Part shown: positions 1-7,520 of the stretch, piece after piece | How positions within the stretch are numbered: position 1 is the first letter of the stretch | Layout of the letters: every line of letters starts with the position of its first letter | Assembly: GCF_000499205.1 (NCBI RefSeq) | Contig: NZ_AWUK01000058.1 | Coordinates: 1 to 36,438 of the forward strand | Source of the DNA: Paenibacillus sp. MAEPY2 | GTDB lineage: Bacteria; Bacillota; Bacilli; Paenibacillales; Paenibacillaceae | Direction: 5' to 3' | Length of the DNA stretch: 36,438 nucleotides | Notes under the pieces: generated by a model | The model's database searches: none | What the model saw: only the letters and a program-made list of their open reading frames with translations | What the model was told of the DNA's origin: nothing | Translations under genes and position numbers: made by a program

Positions 1-40
1 GTTTCGGATCTAGTTTTCAGGGAGCAATCCTTGTGAGTAT
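1..40 (+). other. 23S rRNA 3' trailer / processing-stem sequence
   Basis: The first ~30 bases read as the reverse complement of the segment (TGAAAACTAGATCCGAAAC) that normally lies just upstream of 23S rRNA genes in Bacillales. In these operons the 23S leader and trailer pair to form the processing stem of the precursor, so this copy should mark the region just after a 23S gene outside the window. No 5S gene is visible between here and the first tRNA. The assignment rests on my memory of Bacillales rRNA spacers. Confidence 0.5.
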
Positions 41-59
41 TGTTCTTGATTGTCAATTT

Positions 60-151
60 GGAGAGATACCCAAGTGGCTATAAGGGGACCCTCTGCTAAG
101 GGGTTAGACTGCGTAAGCGGTGCGAGGGTTCGAATCCCTCTCTCTCCGCCA
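60..151 (+). tRNA. tRNA-Ser(GCT)
   Basis: The acceptor arms GGAGAGA (60-66) and TCTCTCC (141-147) pair perfectly, followed by discriminator G and an encoded CCA. The anticodon loop CTGCTAA gives GCT, which reads AGC/AGU serine codons. A long variable arm, typical of class II tRNA-Ser, precedes the T-arm GGTTCGAATCC. It is the first gene of an eight-tRNA array. Confidence 0.96.
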
Positions 152-197
152 TCTTTACCTTAAGATGGACAAGCAATTAGGATTTGGTTTTTAATAT

Positions 198-274
198 GGC
201 GGTGTAGCTCAGCTGGCTAGAGCGTACGGTTCATACCCGTGAGGTCGGGGGTTCGATCCCCTCCGCCGCTACCA
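198..274 (+). tRNA. tRNA-Met(CAT), elongator type
   Basis: The acceptor arms GGCGGTG and CGCCGCT pair with two G.U wobbles, and CCA is encoded at 272-274. The loop TTCATAC gives anticodon CAT. The anticodon stem lacks the run of three G:C pairs of initiator tRNA, and the sequence resembles the elongator Met tRNA of Bacillus. A tRNA-Ile with a lysidine-modified CAT anticodon cannot be fully excluded from sequence alone. Confidence 0.93.
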
Positions 275-283
275 TATTACCCA

Positions 284-359
284 GGAGGCTTAGCTCAGCT
301 GGGAGAGCATCTGCCTTACAAGCAGAGGGTCGGGGGTTCGATCCCCTCAGCCTCCACCA
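284..359 (+). tRNA. tRNA-Val(TAC)
   Basis: Acceptor GGAGGCT pairs with AGCCTCC, followed by A and encoded CCA. The anticodon loop CTTACAA gives TAC. The D-arm (TAGCTCAGCTGGGAGAGC) and T-arm (GGGGGTTCGATCCCC) are canonical. Confidence 0.96.
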
Positions 360-364
360 TATAC

Positions 365-440
<76 letters not shown>

Positions 441-449
441 TTAATGCCT

Positions 450-527
450 GGAACCGTGGTGTAGTTGGCCTAACATGCCTGCCTGTCACGCAGGAGATCG
501 CGGGTTCGAATCCCGTCGGTTCCGCCA
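450..527 (+). tRNA. tRNA-Asp(GTC)
   Basis: Acceptor GGAACCG pairs with CGGTTCC, followed by discriminator G and encoded CCA. The anticodon arm CCTGC-CTGTCAC-GCAGG gives GTC. The G discriminator is the usual identity base of tRNA-Asp. Confidence 0.96.
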
Positions 528-547
528 TTAATCCCAAAATTGAATAA

Positions 548-623
<76 letters not shown>

Positions 624-632
624 TGTAATCCT

Positions 633-718
633 GGAGGATTAGCGAAGTGGCCAAACGCATCAGACTGTAAATCTGCTCCCGTACGGGTTCGGTGGTTCGA
701 ATCCATCATCCTCCACCA
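633..718 (+). tRNA. tRNA-Tyr(GTA)
   Basis: Acceptor GGAGGAT pairs with ATCCTCC, followed by A and encoded CCA. The loop CTGTAAA gives GTA. The long variable arm (CTCCCGTACGGGTTC) is as expected for bacterial class II tRNA-Tyr. Confidence 0.96.
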
Positions 719-725
719 GTTTTAC

Positions 726-798
726 GAGTCATTAGCTCAGTTGGTAGAGCACCTGACTTTTAATCAGGGTGTCGAAGGTTCGAGCCCTTCATGACTCA
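726..798 (+). tRNA. tRNA-Lys(TTT), CCA not encoded
   Basis: Acceptor GAGTCAT pairs with ATGACTC and the discriminator is A798. The loop CTTTTAA gives TTT. Unlike the seven tRNAs before it, the discriminator is followed by TCT rather than CCA, so the 3' CCA must be added by the tRNA nucleotidyltransferase after trimming. It is the last gene of the array, just before the terminator. Confidence 0.94.
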
Positions 799-805
799 TC
801 TTTTG

Positions 806-848
806 AAAAAGAGTGATTGATCATTAATTTGATTAGTCACTCTTTTTT
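806..848 (+). terminator. Rho-independent terminator of the tRNA array
   Basis: AAAAGAGTGA (807-816) pairs with TCACTCTTTT (837-846) across a 20-base A/T-rich loop, and a run of six T follows the stem. It begins eight bases after the tRNA-Lys discriminator and closes the tRNA transcription unit. Confidence 0.85.
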
Positions 849-960
849 GTTATGGATAATTTGATTGTTCATGTGGAAACTCATATGTGGACCGATAAAG
901 GCGATGCTGTCCAAGATATGATAAAATAATAGAAAAAAGCAGAGTGGTGGCGTTCATTAT

Positions 961-2154
961 ATGAAGCTCATACCTGATCTAAAACAACAAATCGAAGCAA
1001 TTATAGGCACTACTTTAAACGAATCTGTGTTAACTATAGAAGAATGGAATCAGTTCACAATAAACTCAGTTGGTCAGGAAGCTAAACAAATGACCCTGAG
1101 TGGGACAGAGGGGACCGACGATCTTACACCTCAAGATGAAAGCTCAAATGATCCGGTTACAGATGTACGAAGTTGGACTGCAGAGGAACATGTTTATTTC
1201 AAAGTCGGTTTGAATGAGCAAGAAGGCAATGTCTTGTGTTGGAGATGTTCTGCTGACTCTGTTACGTTTGAAGTACGGCGATTAATTGAGCTGCTCATTA
1301 GCAATCATAATCGATTACTGGATGAAGAACAGCCTGTGATTTATGAAAATGATAGAGAGCAACAGCTTGCTGAATTGGGGCATTGGATTCGACAGCAGAT
1401 TGAGCACCCAGCTCAGCAGGAGGCTATCCCGGATTATTTTTCGTTGGCTGGAGAATTGAAAGCAGAGAAAATCCCATTTTTGCTGCAATGTGAGACACCT
1501 GATGCTCATCGTATTCGTTCAAAGGAACTGAATAAACTGCTCGAAAGTTATTTTGGTGAAGAAATTATACTGATTCCTGTTGGGGCGCAGGAGTGGGTGT
1601 TTCTGGGTGATGAACAGATCGTTACAGGTGAAGCCGAAGAGGATACCGCTGAAGCCAGAAAGGATTTGCTGAATGCCTTTTGTCAGGGGCTATATGAGTT
1701 AGTAGCCAGTGAATGGGCAGGTGTATTTCATTTGTCTGCTTCCTTACCATGTATCCCTACAAGGCAACTATCTTCTGTCACGGCGCTCCTTCAAGAAAGT
1801 GTTCACTTGGGCCGGGCCTTCCATGTTGCACAGCACATTCATCTTCCTTGGGATTTACACCTCGAACGTTTGGTAGACAGCATTCCTGTGCAACAACGTC
1901 TTCGTTTTATACAGGAAACGGGAAAGGGCACTGTGTTGTTTAGTGATAGTGAGACACTGGCTACGCTCGAAACCTTTTTCAATCTGGATTGTAATGTCAG
2001 CGAGACGGCAAAGCGCCTCTTCATTCATCGAAATACCTTGGTATATCGCCTTGATAAGATCAAACAGGAGATTGGATATGATGTCAGAAACTTTGAAAGT
2101 GCTGTTCTGGTGCGGCTTTTACTGCTTATGTACAAAGTGACGAAAAAGCTTTGA
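961..2154 (+). CDS. PucR/CdaR-type transcriptional regulator
   Basis: A 397-residue cytosolic protein. The C-terminal ~60 residues (SETAKRLFIHRNTLVYRLDKI) match the helix-turn-helix that ends PucR/CdaR regulators (HTH_30 type), where RNTLVYRL is diagnostic. The first ~330 residues are acidic and I recognise no ligand-binding domain in them. Family members control purine, sugar-diacid or sugar-transport genes; the ligand here cannot be inferred. No strong Shine-Dalgarno precedes the ATG; AGAGTGGTGG at 941-950 is the best candidate. The gene lies ~100 bp upstream of the ABC ATPase gene with no terminator between, so the two may be co-transcribed and the protein may regulate that ATPase. The HTH assignment is firm; the role is inferred. 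Confidence 0.85.
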   Translation: MKLIPDLKQQIEAIIGTTLNESVLTIEEWNQFTINSVGQEAKQMTLSGTEGTDDLTPQDESSNDPVTDVRSWTAEEHVYFKVGLNEQEGNVLCWRCSADSVTFEVRRLIELLISNHNRLLDEEQPVIYENDREQQLAELGHWIRQQIEHPAQQEAIPDYFSLAGELKAEKIPFLLQCETPDAHRIRSKELNKLLESYFGEEIILIPVGAQEWVFLGDEQIVTGEAEEDTAEARKDLLNAFCQGLYELVASEWAGVFHLSASLPCIPTRQLSSVTALLQESVHLGRAFHVAQHIHLPWDLHLERLVDSIPVQQRLRFIQETGKGTVLFSDSETLATLETFFNLDCNVSETAKRLFIHRNTLVYRLDKIKQEIGYDVRNFESAVLVRLLLLMYKVTKKL

Positions 2155-2257
2155 TATTTTTGTGCAGTTTGCGAATAGTCAAACATCATGCAAATGGGTT
2201 AATATAAAACTACAAAATGTATTCGATTACAAAATGATCTCTGAGGAGGCAACAATC

Positions 2258-3382
2258 ATGGCTGGTGTACGTTTAGAGCATATTTTCAAAAAATACCCGG
2301 GTTCTGATAAAGCAACAGTAGTTGATATTAACCTGGACATTAAAGATAAAGAATTTCTGGTACTGGTAGGTCCGTCCGGTTGTGGTAAATCAACAACACT
2401 GCGTATGATCGCAGGCCTTGAGGAAATTTCTGAAGGTAAACTCTATATCGGCGACCGTGTCGTAAATGATGTTGCTCCTAAAGACCGCGATATCGCGATG
2501 GTATTCCAATCCTATGCCTTGTATCCGCATATGAGCGTATACCAAAACATGGCGTTTGGTTTGAAATTGCGTAAAGTGAAAAAAGATGAGATCGACAAAC
2601 GTGTACGTGAAGCAGCTAGAATCCTGGATATCGAGCATTTGCTTGAGCGTAAACCTAAGGCTTTGTCCGGTGGTCAACGTCAGCGTGTCGCTCTGGGACG
2701 TGCGATCGTCCGTGATCCACAAGTGTTCTTGATGGATGAGCCTCTCTCCAACTTGGATGCCAAACTGCGTGGTCAAATGCGTGCTGAGATCACTAAACTT
2801 GCGAAACGTTTGGAAACAACCGTTATCTACGTAACGCATGACCAAATCGAAGCAATGACAATGGGTGATCGGATCGTTGTTATGAAGGATGGTATCATCC
2901 AACAAGCAGCTTCTCCGGAAGAACTCTACAACCACCCGGCGAACCTGTTCGTAGCTGGATTCATCGGTTCCCCGACAATGAACTTTATCTCGGGTAAACT
3001 GGCTGAGCAAGGTGCTAGCCTGCATTTCGTAGCTCCTGGTGTGGACGTTGAAATCCCACAAGGTAAAGCACAAGTGCTGAAATCAAGAGGATACATTGGC
3101 AAAGAAGTGATTCTGGGTGTTCGTCCAGAAGACATTCACGAAGAGCCGGTATTCCTGGAAGCATCCCCGAACTCTGTATTCTCTACACACGTAGACGTAA
3201 CAGAGAACCTGGGTCACGAAATGCTCCTCTACTTGAGCGGTGTAGGTAATGATACTACAATCGCACGTGTAGACGGACGTTCCAACACTCGTGATGGTTC
3301 CACAGTTAAAATGGCAATTGACATGAACAAAGTTCATATCTTTGACAAAGAGACTGAAGCAAACGTTCTTCTTCAAGACTAA
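2258..3382 (+). CDS. ugpC: Sugar ABC transporter ATP-binding protein (MsmX/UgpC/MalK family)
   Basis: A 374-residue ATPase that powers carbohydrate ABC importers from the cytosolic face of the membrane. Visible motifs are Walker A GPSGCGKST (38-46), Q-loop Q84, signature LSGGQ (136-140), Walker B VFLMDEP (156-162), D-loop NLD and H-loop His194. The C-terminal ~130 residues form the MalK/UgpC regulatory OB-type region. The start at ATG 2258 is chosen because GAGGAGG lies at 2243-2249; an in-frame start at 2162 would add 32 unconserved residues. In Bacillus, MsmX serves several importers that lack their own ATPase. The importer at 19648-23218 has none, so this is a plausible partner (inference). 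A strong terminator follows. Confidence 0.95.
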   Translation: MAGVRLEHIFKKYPGSDKATVVDINLDIKDKEFLVLVGPSGCGKSTTLRMIAGLEEISEGKLYIGDRVVNDVAPKDRDIAMVFQSYALYPHMSVYQNMAFGLKLRKVKKDEIDKRVREAARILDIEHLLERKPKALSGGQRQRVALGRAIVRDPQVFLMDEPLSNLDAKLRGQMRAEITKLAKRLETTVIYVTHDQIEAMTMGDRIVVMKDGIIQQAASPEELYNHPANLFVAGFIGSPTMNFISGKLAEQGASLHFVAPGVDVEIPQGKAQVLKSRGYIGKEVILGVRPEDIHEEPVFLEASPNSVFSTHVDVTENLGHEMLLYLSGVGNDTTIARVDGRSNTRDGSTVKMAIDMNKVHIFDKETEANVLLQD

Positions 3383-3446
3383 TAGCACTGAGATTCATCG
3401 GTAACGATGGAATCTGTCAGTTAATGCAATCATACATTGTAATCTG

Positions 3447-3480
3447 AGCCCCTTCCGTTATTGCTGGAAGGGGCTTTTTT
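3447..3480 (+). terminator. Rho-independent terminator after ugpC
   Basis: AGCCCCTTCC (3447-3456) pairs perfectly with GGAAGGGGCT (3466-3475) over a 9-base loop, followed by a T-run. It separates the ABC ATPase from hprK. Confidence 0.93.
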
Positions 3481-3670
3481 GATTAATGGGCGGCCATGGT
3501 TCGCGATTGCATTCAACACTGAATTCATTTAAGATTATTTGAAGGCTGGTTTTGTTTTGTAAAAACTGTAACCTGAAACAAACAAAATGAATGCGCTAAT
3601 AATGGAATGGAATTGACGCTAAAATGCTGATGTACATAGAGAAGCAGCGAATGCTGAAAGGAAGAGACAA

Positions 3671-4609
3671 ATGGCGAAAAAAGTGAAAGTATCTGAATTG
3701 GTACAGCAGTTCCAGCTTGAGGTCGTTTCCGGATCTCAAGGTTTGAAGAGAGTCATTACTGTAGATGACTTAAACCGTCCTGGCCTCGAAATGGCCGGTT
3801 ATTTTGAATATCATCCACAAGAACGGGTACAGCTGCTTGGGAGAACAGAGCTGGCCTTTTTTTCAATGCTGCCTGAAGCAGAGCGTCGTGACCGGATGCA
3901 GCGCCTATGCACGGAAGAAACGCCTTGTATCTTGGTGACTCGTGGACTGGAAGTACCACAGGAACTAATCGATATCAGTGAGGAGCAGAATCTGGCCGTG
4001 CTTCGCAGCAACATGGCTACAACAATTTTATCGAGCCGTATTACCGGATTCCTGGAACGTAAGCTTGCGCCAACGGCAACGATTCATGGCGTACTGTGTG
4101 ATGTGAATGGAGTCGGTATGCTAATTACGGGCAGCAGTGGTATTGGTAAGAGTGAAACGGCACTTGAATTGGTGAAGCGTGGACATCGTCTGATTGCCGA
4201 TGATGCAGTTGAAATCCGGCAAACATCAGACTTCCAGCTGCACGGAACAGCACCAGAGCTCATCCGTCATCTGCTTGAGATTCGGGGAGTTGGGATCATC
4301 AACGTGATGACATTGTTTGGTGCAGGGGCTGTGCGTAATAATAAACGGATCACCCTAGTAGTGCGTCTTGAGGCTTGGCAGCAGGATAAGCAGTATGATC
4401 GCCTCGGTCTGGATGAGGAGACAACACGAATCATCGATACAGATGTACCTCTGGTAACGATTCCTGTTCGTCCGGGACGGAACTTGGCTGTAATTATTGA
4501 AGTTGCGGCGATGAACTATCGTCTTAAGCAAATGGGACTTAACGCTGCGCTGCAATTTACGAACAAGCTGACAGCAACGATTTCGGAAGACATGGAAGAC
4601 ATGGACTAG
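3671..4609 (+). CDS. hprK: HPr kinase/phosphorylase
   Basis: A 312-residue bifunctional cytosolic enzyme that phosphorylates HPr and Crh on Ser46 and removes the phosphate. It sets CcpA-dependent carbon catabolite repression in Firmicutes. Walker A GSSGIGKS lies at residues 154-161, and the family signature around LEIRGVGIINVMTLFG follows about 50 residues later. The N-terminal ~130 residues match the usual HprK N-domain, and the length is typical (~310). GAAAGGAAGAG lies just upstream of the ATG. It heads the order hprK-lgt-ppaX-yvoF, the same as in B. subtilis. One likely substrate, an HPr-family protein with Ser46, is encoded at 33727. Confidence 0.97.
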   Translation: MAKKVKVSELVQQFQLEVVSGSQGLKRVITVDDLNRPGLEMAGYFEYHPQERVQLLGRTELAFFSMLPEAERRDRMQRLCTEETPCILVTRGLEVPQELIDISEEQNLAVLRSNMATTILSSRITGFLERKLAPTATIHGVLCDVNGVGMLITGSSGIGKSETALELVKRGHRLIADDAVEIRQTSDFQLHGTAPELIRHLLEIRGVGIINVMTLFGAGAVRNNKRITLVVRLEAWQQDKQYDRLGLDEETTRIIDTDVPLVTIPVRPGRNLAVIIEVAAMNYRLKQMGLNAALQFTNKLTATISEDMEDMD

Positions 4610-4652
4610 GAATATAGAAATGTAGGAACATATTTAATTGTTTTAAAATAAA

Positions 4653-4708
4653 GACCAAGTTCGTCCTGCTCTACTTCTTACGGGATTTGGAGCAGGTCCC
4701 ATTTGGTC
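4653..4708 (+). other. Long imperfect hairpin between hprK and lgt
   Basis: The arms at 4653-4671 and 4690-4708 are inverted repeats matching at 15 of 19 positions: outer GACCAA/TTGGTC and inner CCTGCTC/GAGCAGG, around an 18-base loop. No T-run follows, so it is not a standard intrinsic terminator. It may affect mRNA processing or stability between hprK and lgt, or be a regulator site. The function is not known to me. Confidence 0.6.
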
Positions 4709-4746
4709 ATGCATACAGATGAGTGAATTTATAGGAGTGTGAATGA

Positions 4747-5784
4747 ATGGATACATTATTACTGTTGAACCCCATTGCGTTCTCCATCGGAGCGTTAAAG
4801 GTTCACTGGTACGGGCTTATTCTTGGTACAGCGGCACTTGTAGGTTTGCTGCTCGTGATCCGGGAAGGCAAACGGTATAACATTCCGCAGGAAGTGTTCA
4901 TGGACATGGTTCTGCTTGGTGTGCCTTCTGCTATTATCGGTGCCCGCATATACTACGTGGCATTTCGGTGGGACGATTATAAGGATAATTTCTGGGATGT
5001 CTTTAAAATATGGAATGGTGGTATCGCCATATACGGCGCACTGATTGGTGCAATTATATGTGCAGTCATTTTCTTCCGTCGTAAAGGGTATAACTTCTGG
5101 CGCATGGCCGACATCTGTGCACCTGGACTGATTGTTGGACAAATGATCGGACGCTGGGGTAACTTTGTAAACCAAGAGGCCTATGGCGGTCCTGTAGAAG
5201 AATCATTTTTGAGAGACAAGCTTCATTTGCCAGACTTTATTGTAAATCAGATGAACGTGGAAGGTGTATTCCATCATCCTGCGTTTTTGTACGAATCGAT
5301 GTGGAGTCTTGTTGGTTTGGTCATCTTACTCGTGCTTCGTCGTCAGAAGTTTCTGCGTGCTGGTGAGTTGTTTATGTCCTATTTTATCTGGTACTCGATT
5401 GGTCGTTTCTTTATCGAAGCGCTGCGTACCGACAGTCTGGGATTCCAGGCACCGCAATGGGTTGCCTCCATGGTTAATGGATTATGGTCCCCGATGACAG
5501 CTATGGGCTTCGAGCAAGGATATCTTGATCCGGCCTACGGTAATGTAAGAATTTCGCAGCTGCTGGCTATTGGCATCATTGTTGTTGCAATTGTCTTCAT
5601 CGTTGTGAGAAGAATGACAGGCAAGGCAGATGTGCGGTATAGCGATCCGATTGTATCTTCCAAGGTTCCTTCAGAATCATCGGATGATATGGTGCATACA
5701 GGCCCAGTTGCAGGCAAAGAGGACACGGTAACTCCAGTCTCGACCAAAGAGGATCCGAAGCAAGCTGAAGAGAAAAAGGAGTAA
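4747..5784 (+). CDS. lgt: Prolipoprotein diacylglyceryl transferase
   Basis: A 345-residue polytopic membrane enzyme that transfers diacylglycerol from phosphatidylglycerol to the lipobox cysteine of prolipoproteins, the first step of lipoprotein maturation. Seen directly: an N-terminal HWYGL motif, multiple hydrophobic segments, the Lgt signature GRWGNFVNQEAYG at about 135-147 with its essential Arg, and HPAFLYE in the middle. After the last membrane segment comes a ~60-residue charged, Pro/Ser/Glu-rich tail that makes it longer than the usual ~270 residues. AGGAG at about 4733 serves the ATG. One likely client is the solute-binding lipoprotein at 19648. The downstream ppaX start is only 6 bases away. 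Confidence 0.96.
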   Translation: MDTLLLLNPIAFSIGALKVHWYGLILGTAALVGLLLVIREGKRYNIPQEVFMDMVLLGVPSAIIGARIYYVAFRWDDYKDNFWDVFKIWNGGIAIYGALIGAIICAVIFFRRKGYNFWRMADICAPGLIVGQMIGRWGNFVNQEAYGGPVEESFLRDKLHLPDFIVNQMNVEGVFHHPAFLYESMWSLVGLVILLVLRRQKFLRAGELFMSYFIWYSIGRFFIEALRTDSLGFQAPQWVASMVNGLWSPMTAMGFEQGYLDPAYGNVRISQLLAIGIIVVAIVFIVVRRMTGKADVRYSDPIVSSKVPSESSDDMVHTGPVAGKEDTVTPVSTKEDPKQAEEKKE

Positions 5785-5790
5785 TGCAGC

Positions 5791-6441
5791 ATGATTGACA
5801 CGGTTTTGTTTGATCTGGATGGAACGATTATCGACACGAATGAGCTAATTATCAACTCTTTCCTTCATGTGATGGAGGATTTGCAATTATCAACCCCTTG
5901 GACACGTGAACAGATCATCCCACATATGGGGGGAACACTAGAGAATCAGATGCGTACGTTCTCTGGGAAAGAGGATGTTGCGGAGTATGTCAAAGGATAT
6001 CGGGCGTACAACGATGTTCATCAAGAGGCGATGGTTCAGCCGTTTCCTCACGTGATTGAGGTCGTTGAAGCTCTTCATAAGGCAGGAATTGTGATGGGTG
6101 TGGTCACAACGAAGATTCGTCCATCTTCACTAAAGGTGCTGGAGCGTTTCGACCTGTTGAAATATATGAAATCGATTGTGACGGTTACCGATGTAACCCA
6201 TCCCAAGCCACATGCTGAACCCGTCCTAAAAGCAATCGAGGAGTTGGGTGCAGATCCTTCCAAAACATTGATGGTGGGTGACAGCCCAGTCGATATTCAA
6301 TCGGCACAGAATGCGGGCGCACTTTCGGCAGGCGTAGCCTGGTCGCTTAAGGGAGAAGCCGTATTGAGCGAATATAAACCGGATTACATTTTGCACGACA
6401 TGAAGGACTTGCTTACGCTGATTGAAACGGAACGTTCATGA
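5791..6441 (+). CDS. ppaX: Pyrophosphatase PpaX (HAD family)
   Basis: A 216-residue HAD-superfamily hydrolase. In B. subtilis PpaX hydrolyses pyrophosphate, including that released when HprK removes phosphate from Ser46-HPr with inorganic phosphate. Motifs: DLDGT nucleophile loop (residues 8-12), motif II VVTTK, a Lys in THPKPHAEP, and GDSPVDI for motif III/IV. The cap inserted after motif I is of the small helical type. AAAAGGAG overlaps the end of lgt, and the gene overlaps the next by four bases (ATGA). Its position next to hprK supports PpaX over a generic phosphoglycolate phosphatase. Confidence 0.93.
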   Translation: MIDTVLFDLDGTIIDTNELIINSFLHVMEDLQLSTPWTREQIIPHMGGTLENQMRTFSGKEDVAEYVKGYRAYNDVHQEAMVQPFPHVIEVVEALHKAGIVMGVVTTKIRPSSLKVLERFDLLKYMKSIVTVTDVTHPKPHAEPVLKAIEELGADPSKTLMVGDSPVDIQSAQNAGALSAGVAWSLKGEAVLSEYKPDYILHDMKDLLTLIETERS

Positions 6442-6980
6442 GAAAAGTAACCCGCTATCCCGTAGAAGGCCATAACGCACTTTGGCATATCTACAAGACC
6501 GTGAGTCCGTGGAAAGGCGTGCGCAATTTTATCTGGATTCAGTTGTCACGGTACTGCCCGATTCTATCGGTCAAGAACTGGATCTATCGTCGCATGCTCG
6601 GCATGAAGGTGGGTAAACATACGGCATTTGGACTGATGGTCATGGTGGATGTGTTCTTCCCGGAGAAAATTACGGTGGGCGAAAATTCCGTAATTGGTTA
6701 CAACACCACGATCCTTGCTCACGAGTATCTCATTAAGGAGTACAGACTCGGTGAGGTGATTATCGGGGAAAATGTGCTGATCGGTGCAAATTCAACTATT
6801 CTGCCAGGTGTGACCATTGGGGACGGTGCGGTTGTAGCTGCAGGAGCAGTGGTTCATAAGGACGTAGCTCCGGGGGCTTTTGTTGGAGGGAATCCACTTC
6901 GTGATCTGTCTCGCTCGAATGCTTCAATGGAGGAGATCGTCTTAAAGGCTGATGAACCTGTTCCTGGAAATTTGGAGTAA
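6438..6980 (+). CDS. yvoF: Hexapeptide-repeat acyltransferase (YvoF-like)
   Basis: A 180-residue protein of the left-handed beta-helix acyltransferase group (maltose/galactoside O-acetyltransferase type). Repeated hexapeptides are visible from about residue 75 (ITVGENSVIGYNTTI, VIIGENVLIGANSTILPGV, then TIGDGAVVAAGAVVHKDV), ending in FVGGNPLRDL, which is typical of the C-terminal cap. The catalytic-type His appears in LAHEY. The acceptor is unknown. The start overlaps the ppaX stop in ATGA, implying translational coupling. The fourth position after hprK-lgt-ppaX matches yvoF of B. subtilis, itself uncharacterised. Confidence 0.88.
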   Translation: MRKVTRYPVEGHNALWHIYKTVSPWKGVRNFIWIQLSRYCPILSVKNWIYRRMLGMKVGKHTAFGLMVMVDVFFPEKITVGENSVIGYNTTILAHEYLIKEYRLGEVIIGENVLIGANSTILPGVTIGDGAVVAAGAVVHKDVAPGAFVGGNPLRDLSRSNASMEEIVLKADEPVPGNLE

Positions 6981-7263
6981 GAAGACGCGTCATAAGAAAT
7001 CAAGAACAGGTGGAAACAAAGGTATACGGGAAAAATGTAAAGGATATACCGAAAATGGATTTAAGAAATATCTAAAAAGATGGTTAACGAATATACGGAA
7101 ATTAACCTGTATTGGTTCAGTCAGGGGAAGATAAAAGTTGAACTGACTGGAATAAGGAAGCTGCTGATGGCAGCTTTTTTCGTATACAAATAATTAGACT
7201 ATTCTTGAGCAATGTGATCACAAATGGAGGATGCGTAACAAGTGAACCAAAGGTGCCGTATTG
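6981..7263 (+). other. Intergenic region yvoF-his with terminator
   Basis: AT-rich spacer. It holds a weak hairpin (TTCAGTCA near 7114 with TGACTGGA near 7144, 20-base loop) followed by the terminator at 7158. A short open frame covering 6952-7134 has no homology I recognise and overlaps yvoF, so it is not called a gene. Confidence 0.5.
7158..7180 (+). terminator. Rho-independent terminator of the hprK operon
   Basis: AAGCTGC (7158-7164) pairs with GCAGCTT over a short loop, followed by a T-run to 7180. It ends the hprK-lgt-ppaX-yvoF unit and isolates the his operon. Confidence 0.85.
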
Positions 7264-7293
7264 TTGACGATGGATGGTCATTCATGTTATCAT
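7264..7293 (+). promoter_or_regulatory. Putative sigma-A promoter of the his operon
   Basis: TTGACG at 7264-7269 and TATCAT at 7288-7293 are 18 bases apart. Initiation near 7300 would give a ~220-base leader before hisZ. I see no T-box motif and no His-rich leader peptide in it. Confidence 0.5.
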
Positions 7294-7520
7294 ATCCCAT
7301 ATCCTTTAGTTTGTTAGCACTTTACCATGTTAAAGAATTGGGATGAAAGTTAAGTATAGGTAAGCATAATTAAACATTTACGAAACACGTTTTGAAGGCT
7401 GTCTGGCAGCAACCATAAGAAATCAGGCTACAAGATAGAATGAGGATTTACACTACATAAATCCTGTTGAAATAGAACGTCTACCAATCTTAAATTACTG
7501 ACTCGGGGTGAATAATACCA
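7294..7520 (+). other. his operon leader region with small hairpins
   Basis: The leader before hisZ holds a perfect 8-bp hairpin, AGGATTTA (7443-7450) with TAAATCCT (7458-7465), and a small GCTG/CAGC hairpin near 7400-7412. No terminator with a T-run, no T-box AGGGTGG element and no His-codon run were found. The mode of control is not apparent. Confidence 0.4.

Noticed and set aside
2390..3073. 227-residue ORF on the minus strand opposite ugpC
   Set aside because: Antisense shadow of a strongly conserved ATPase gene; no ribosome site and no recognisable domain.
6952..7134. 60-residue ORF at the end of yvoF
   Set aside because: Overlaps yvoF in another frame, Lys-rich from AT-rich spacer, no ribosome site.
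7294..7520. T-box riboswitch or His leader peptide for the his operon
   Set aside because: No AGGGTGG/antiterminator motif, no terminator before hisZ, and no run of His codons in a translatable leader frame. A 20-codon frame at 7284 overlaps the putative -10 and has no His run.
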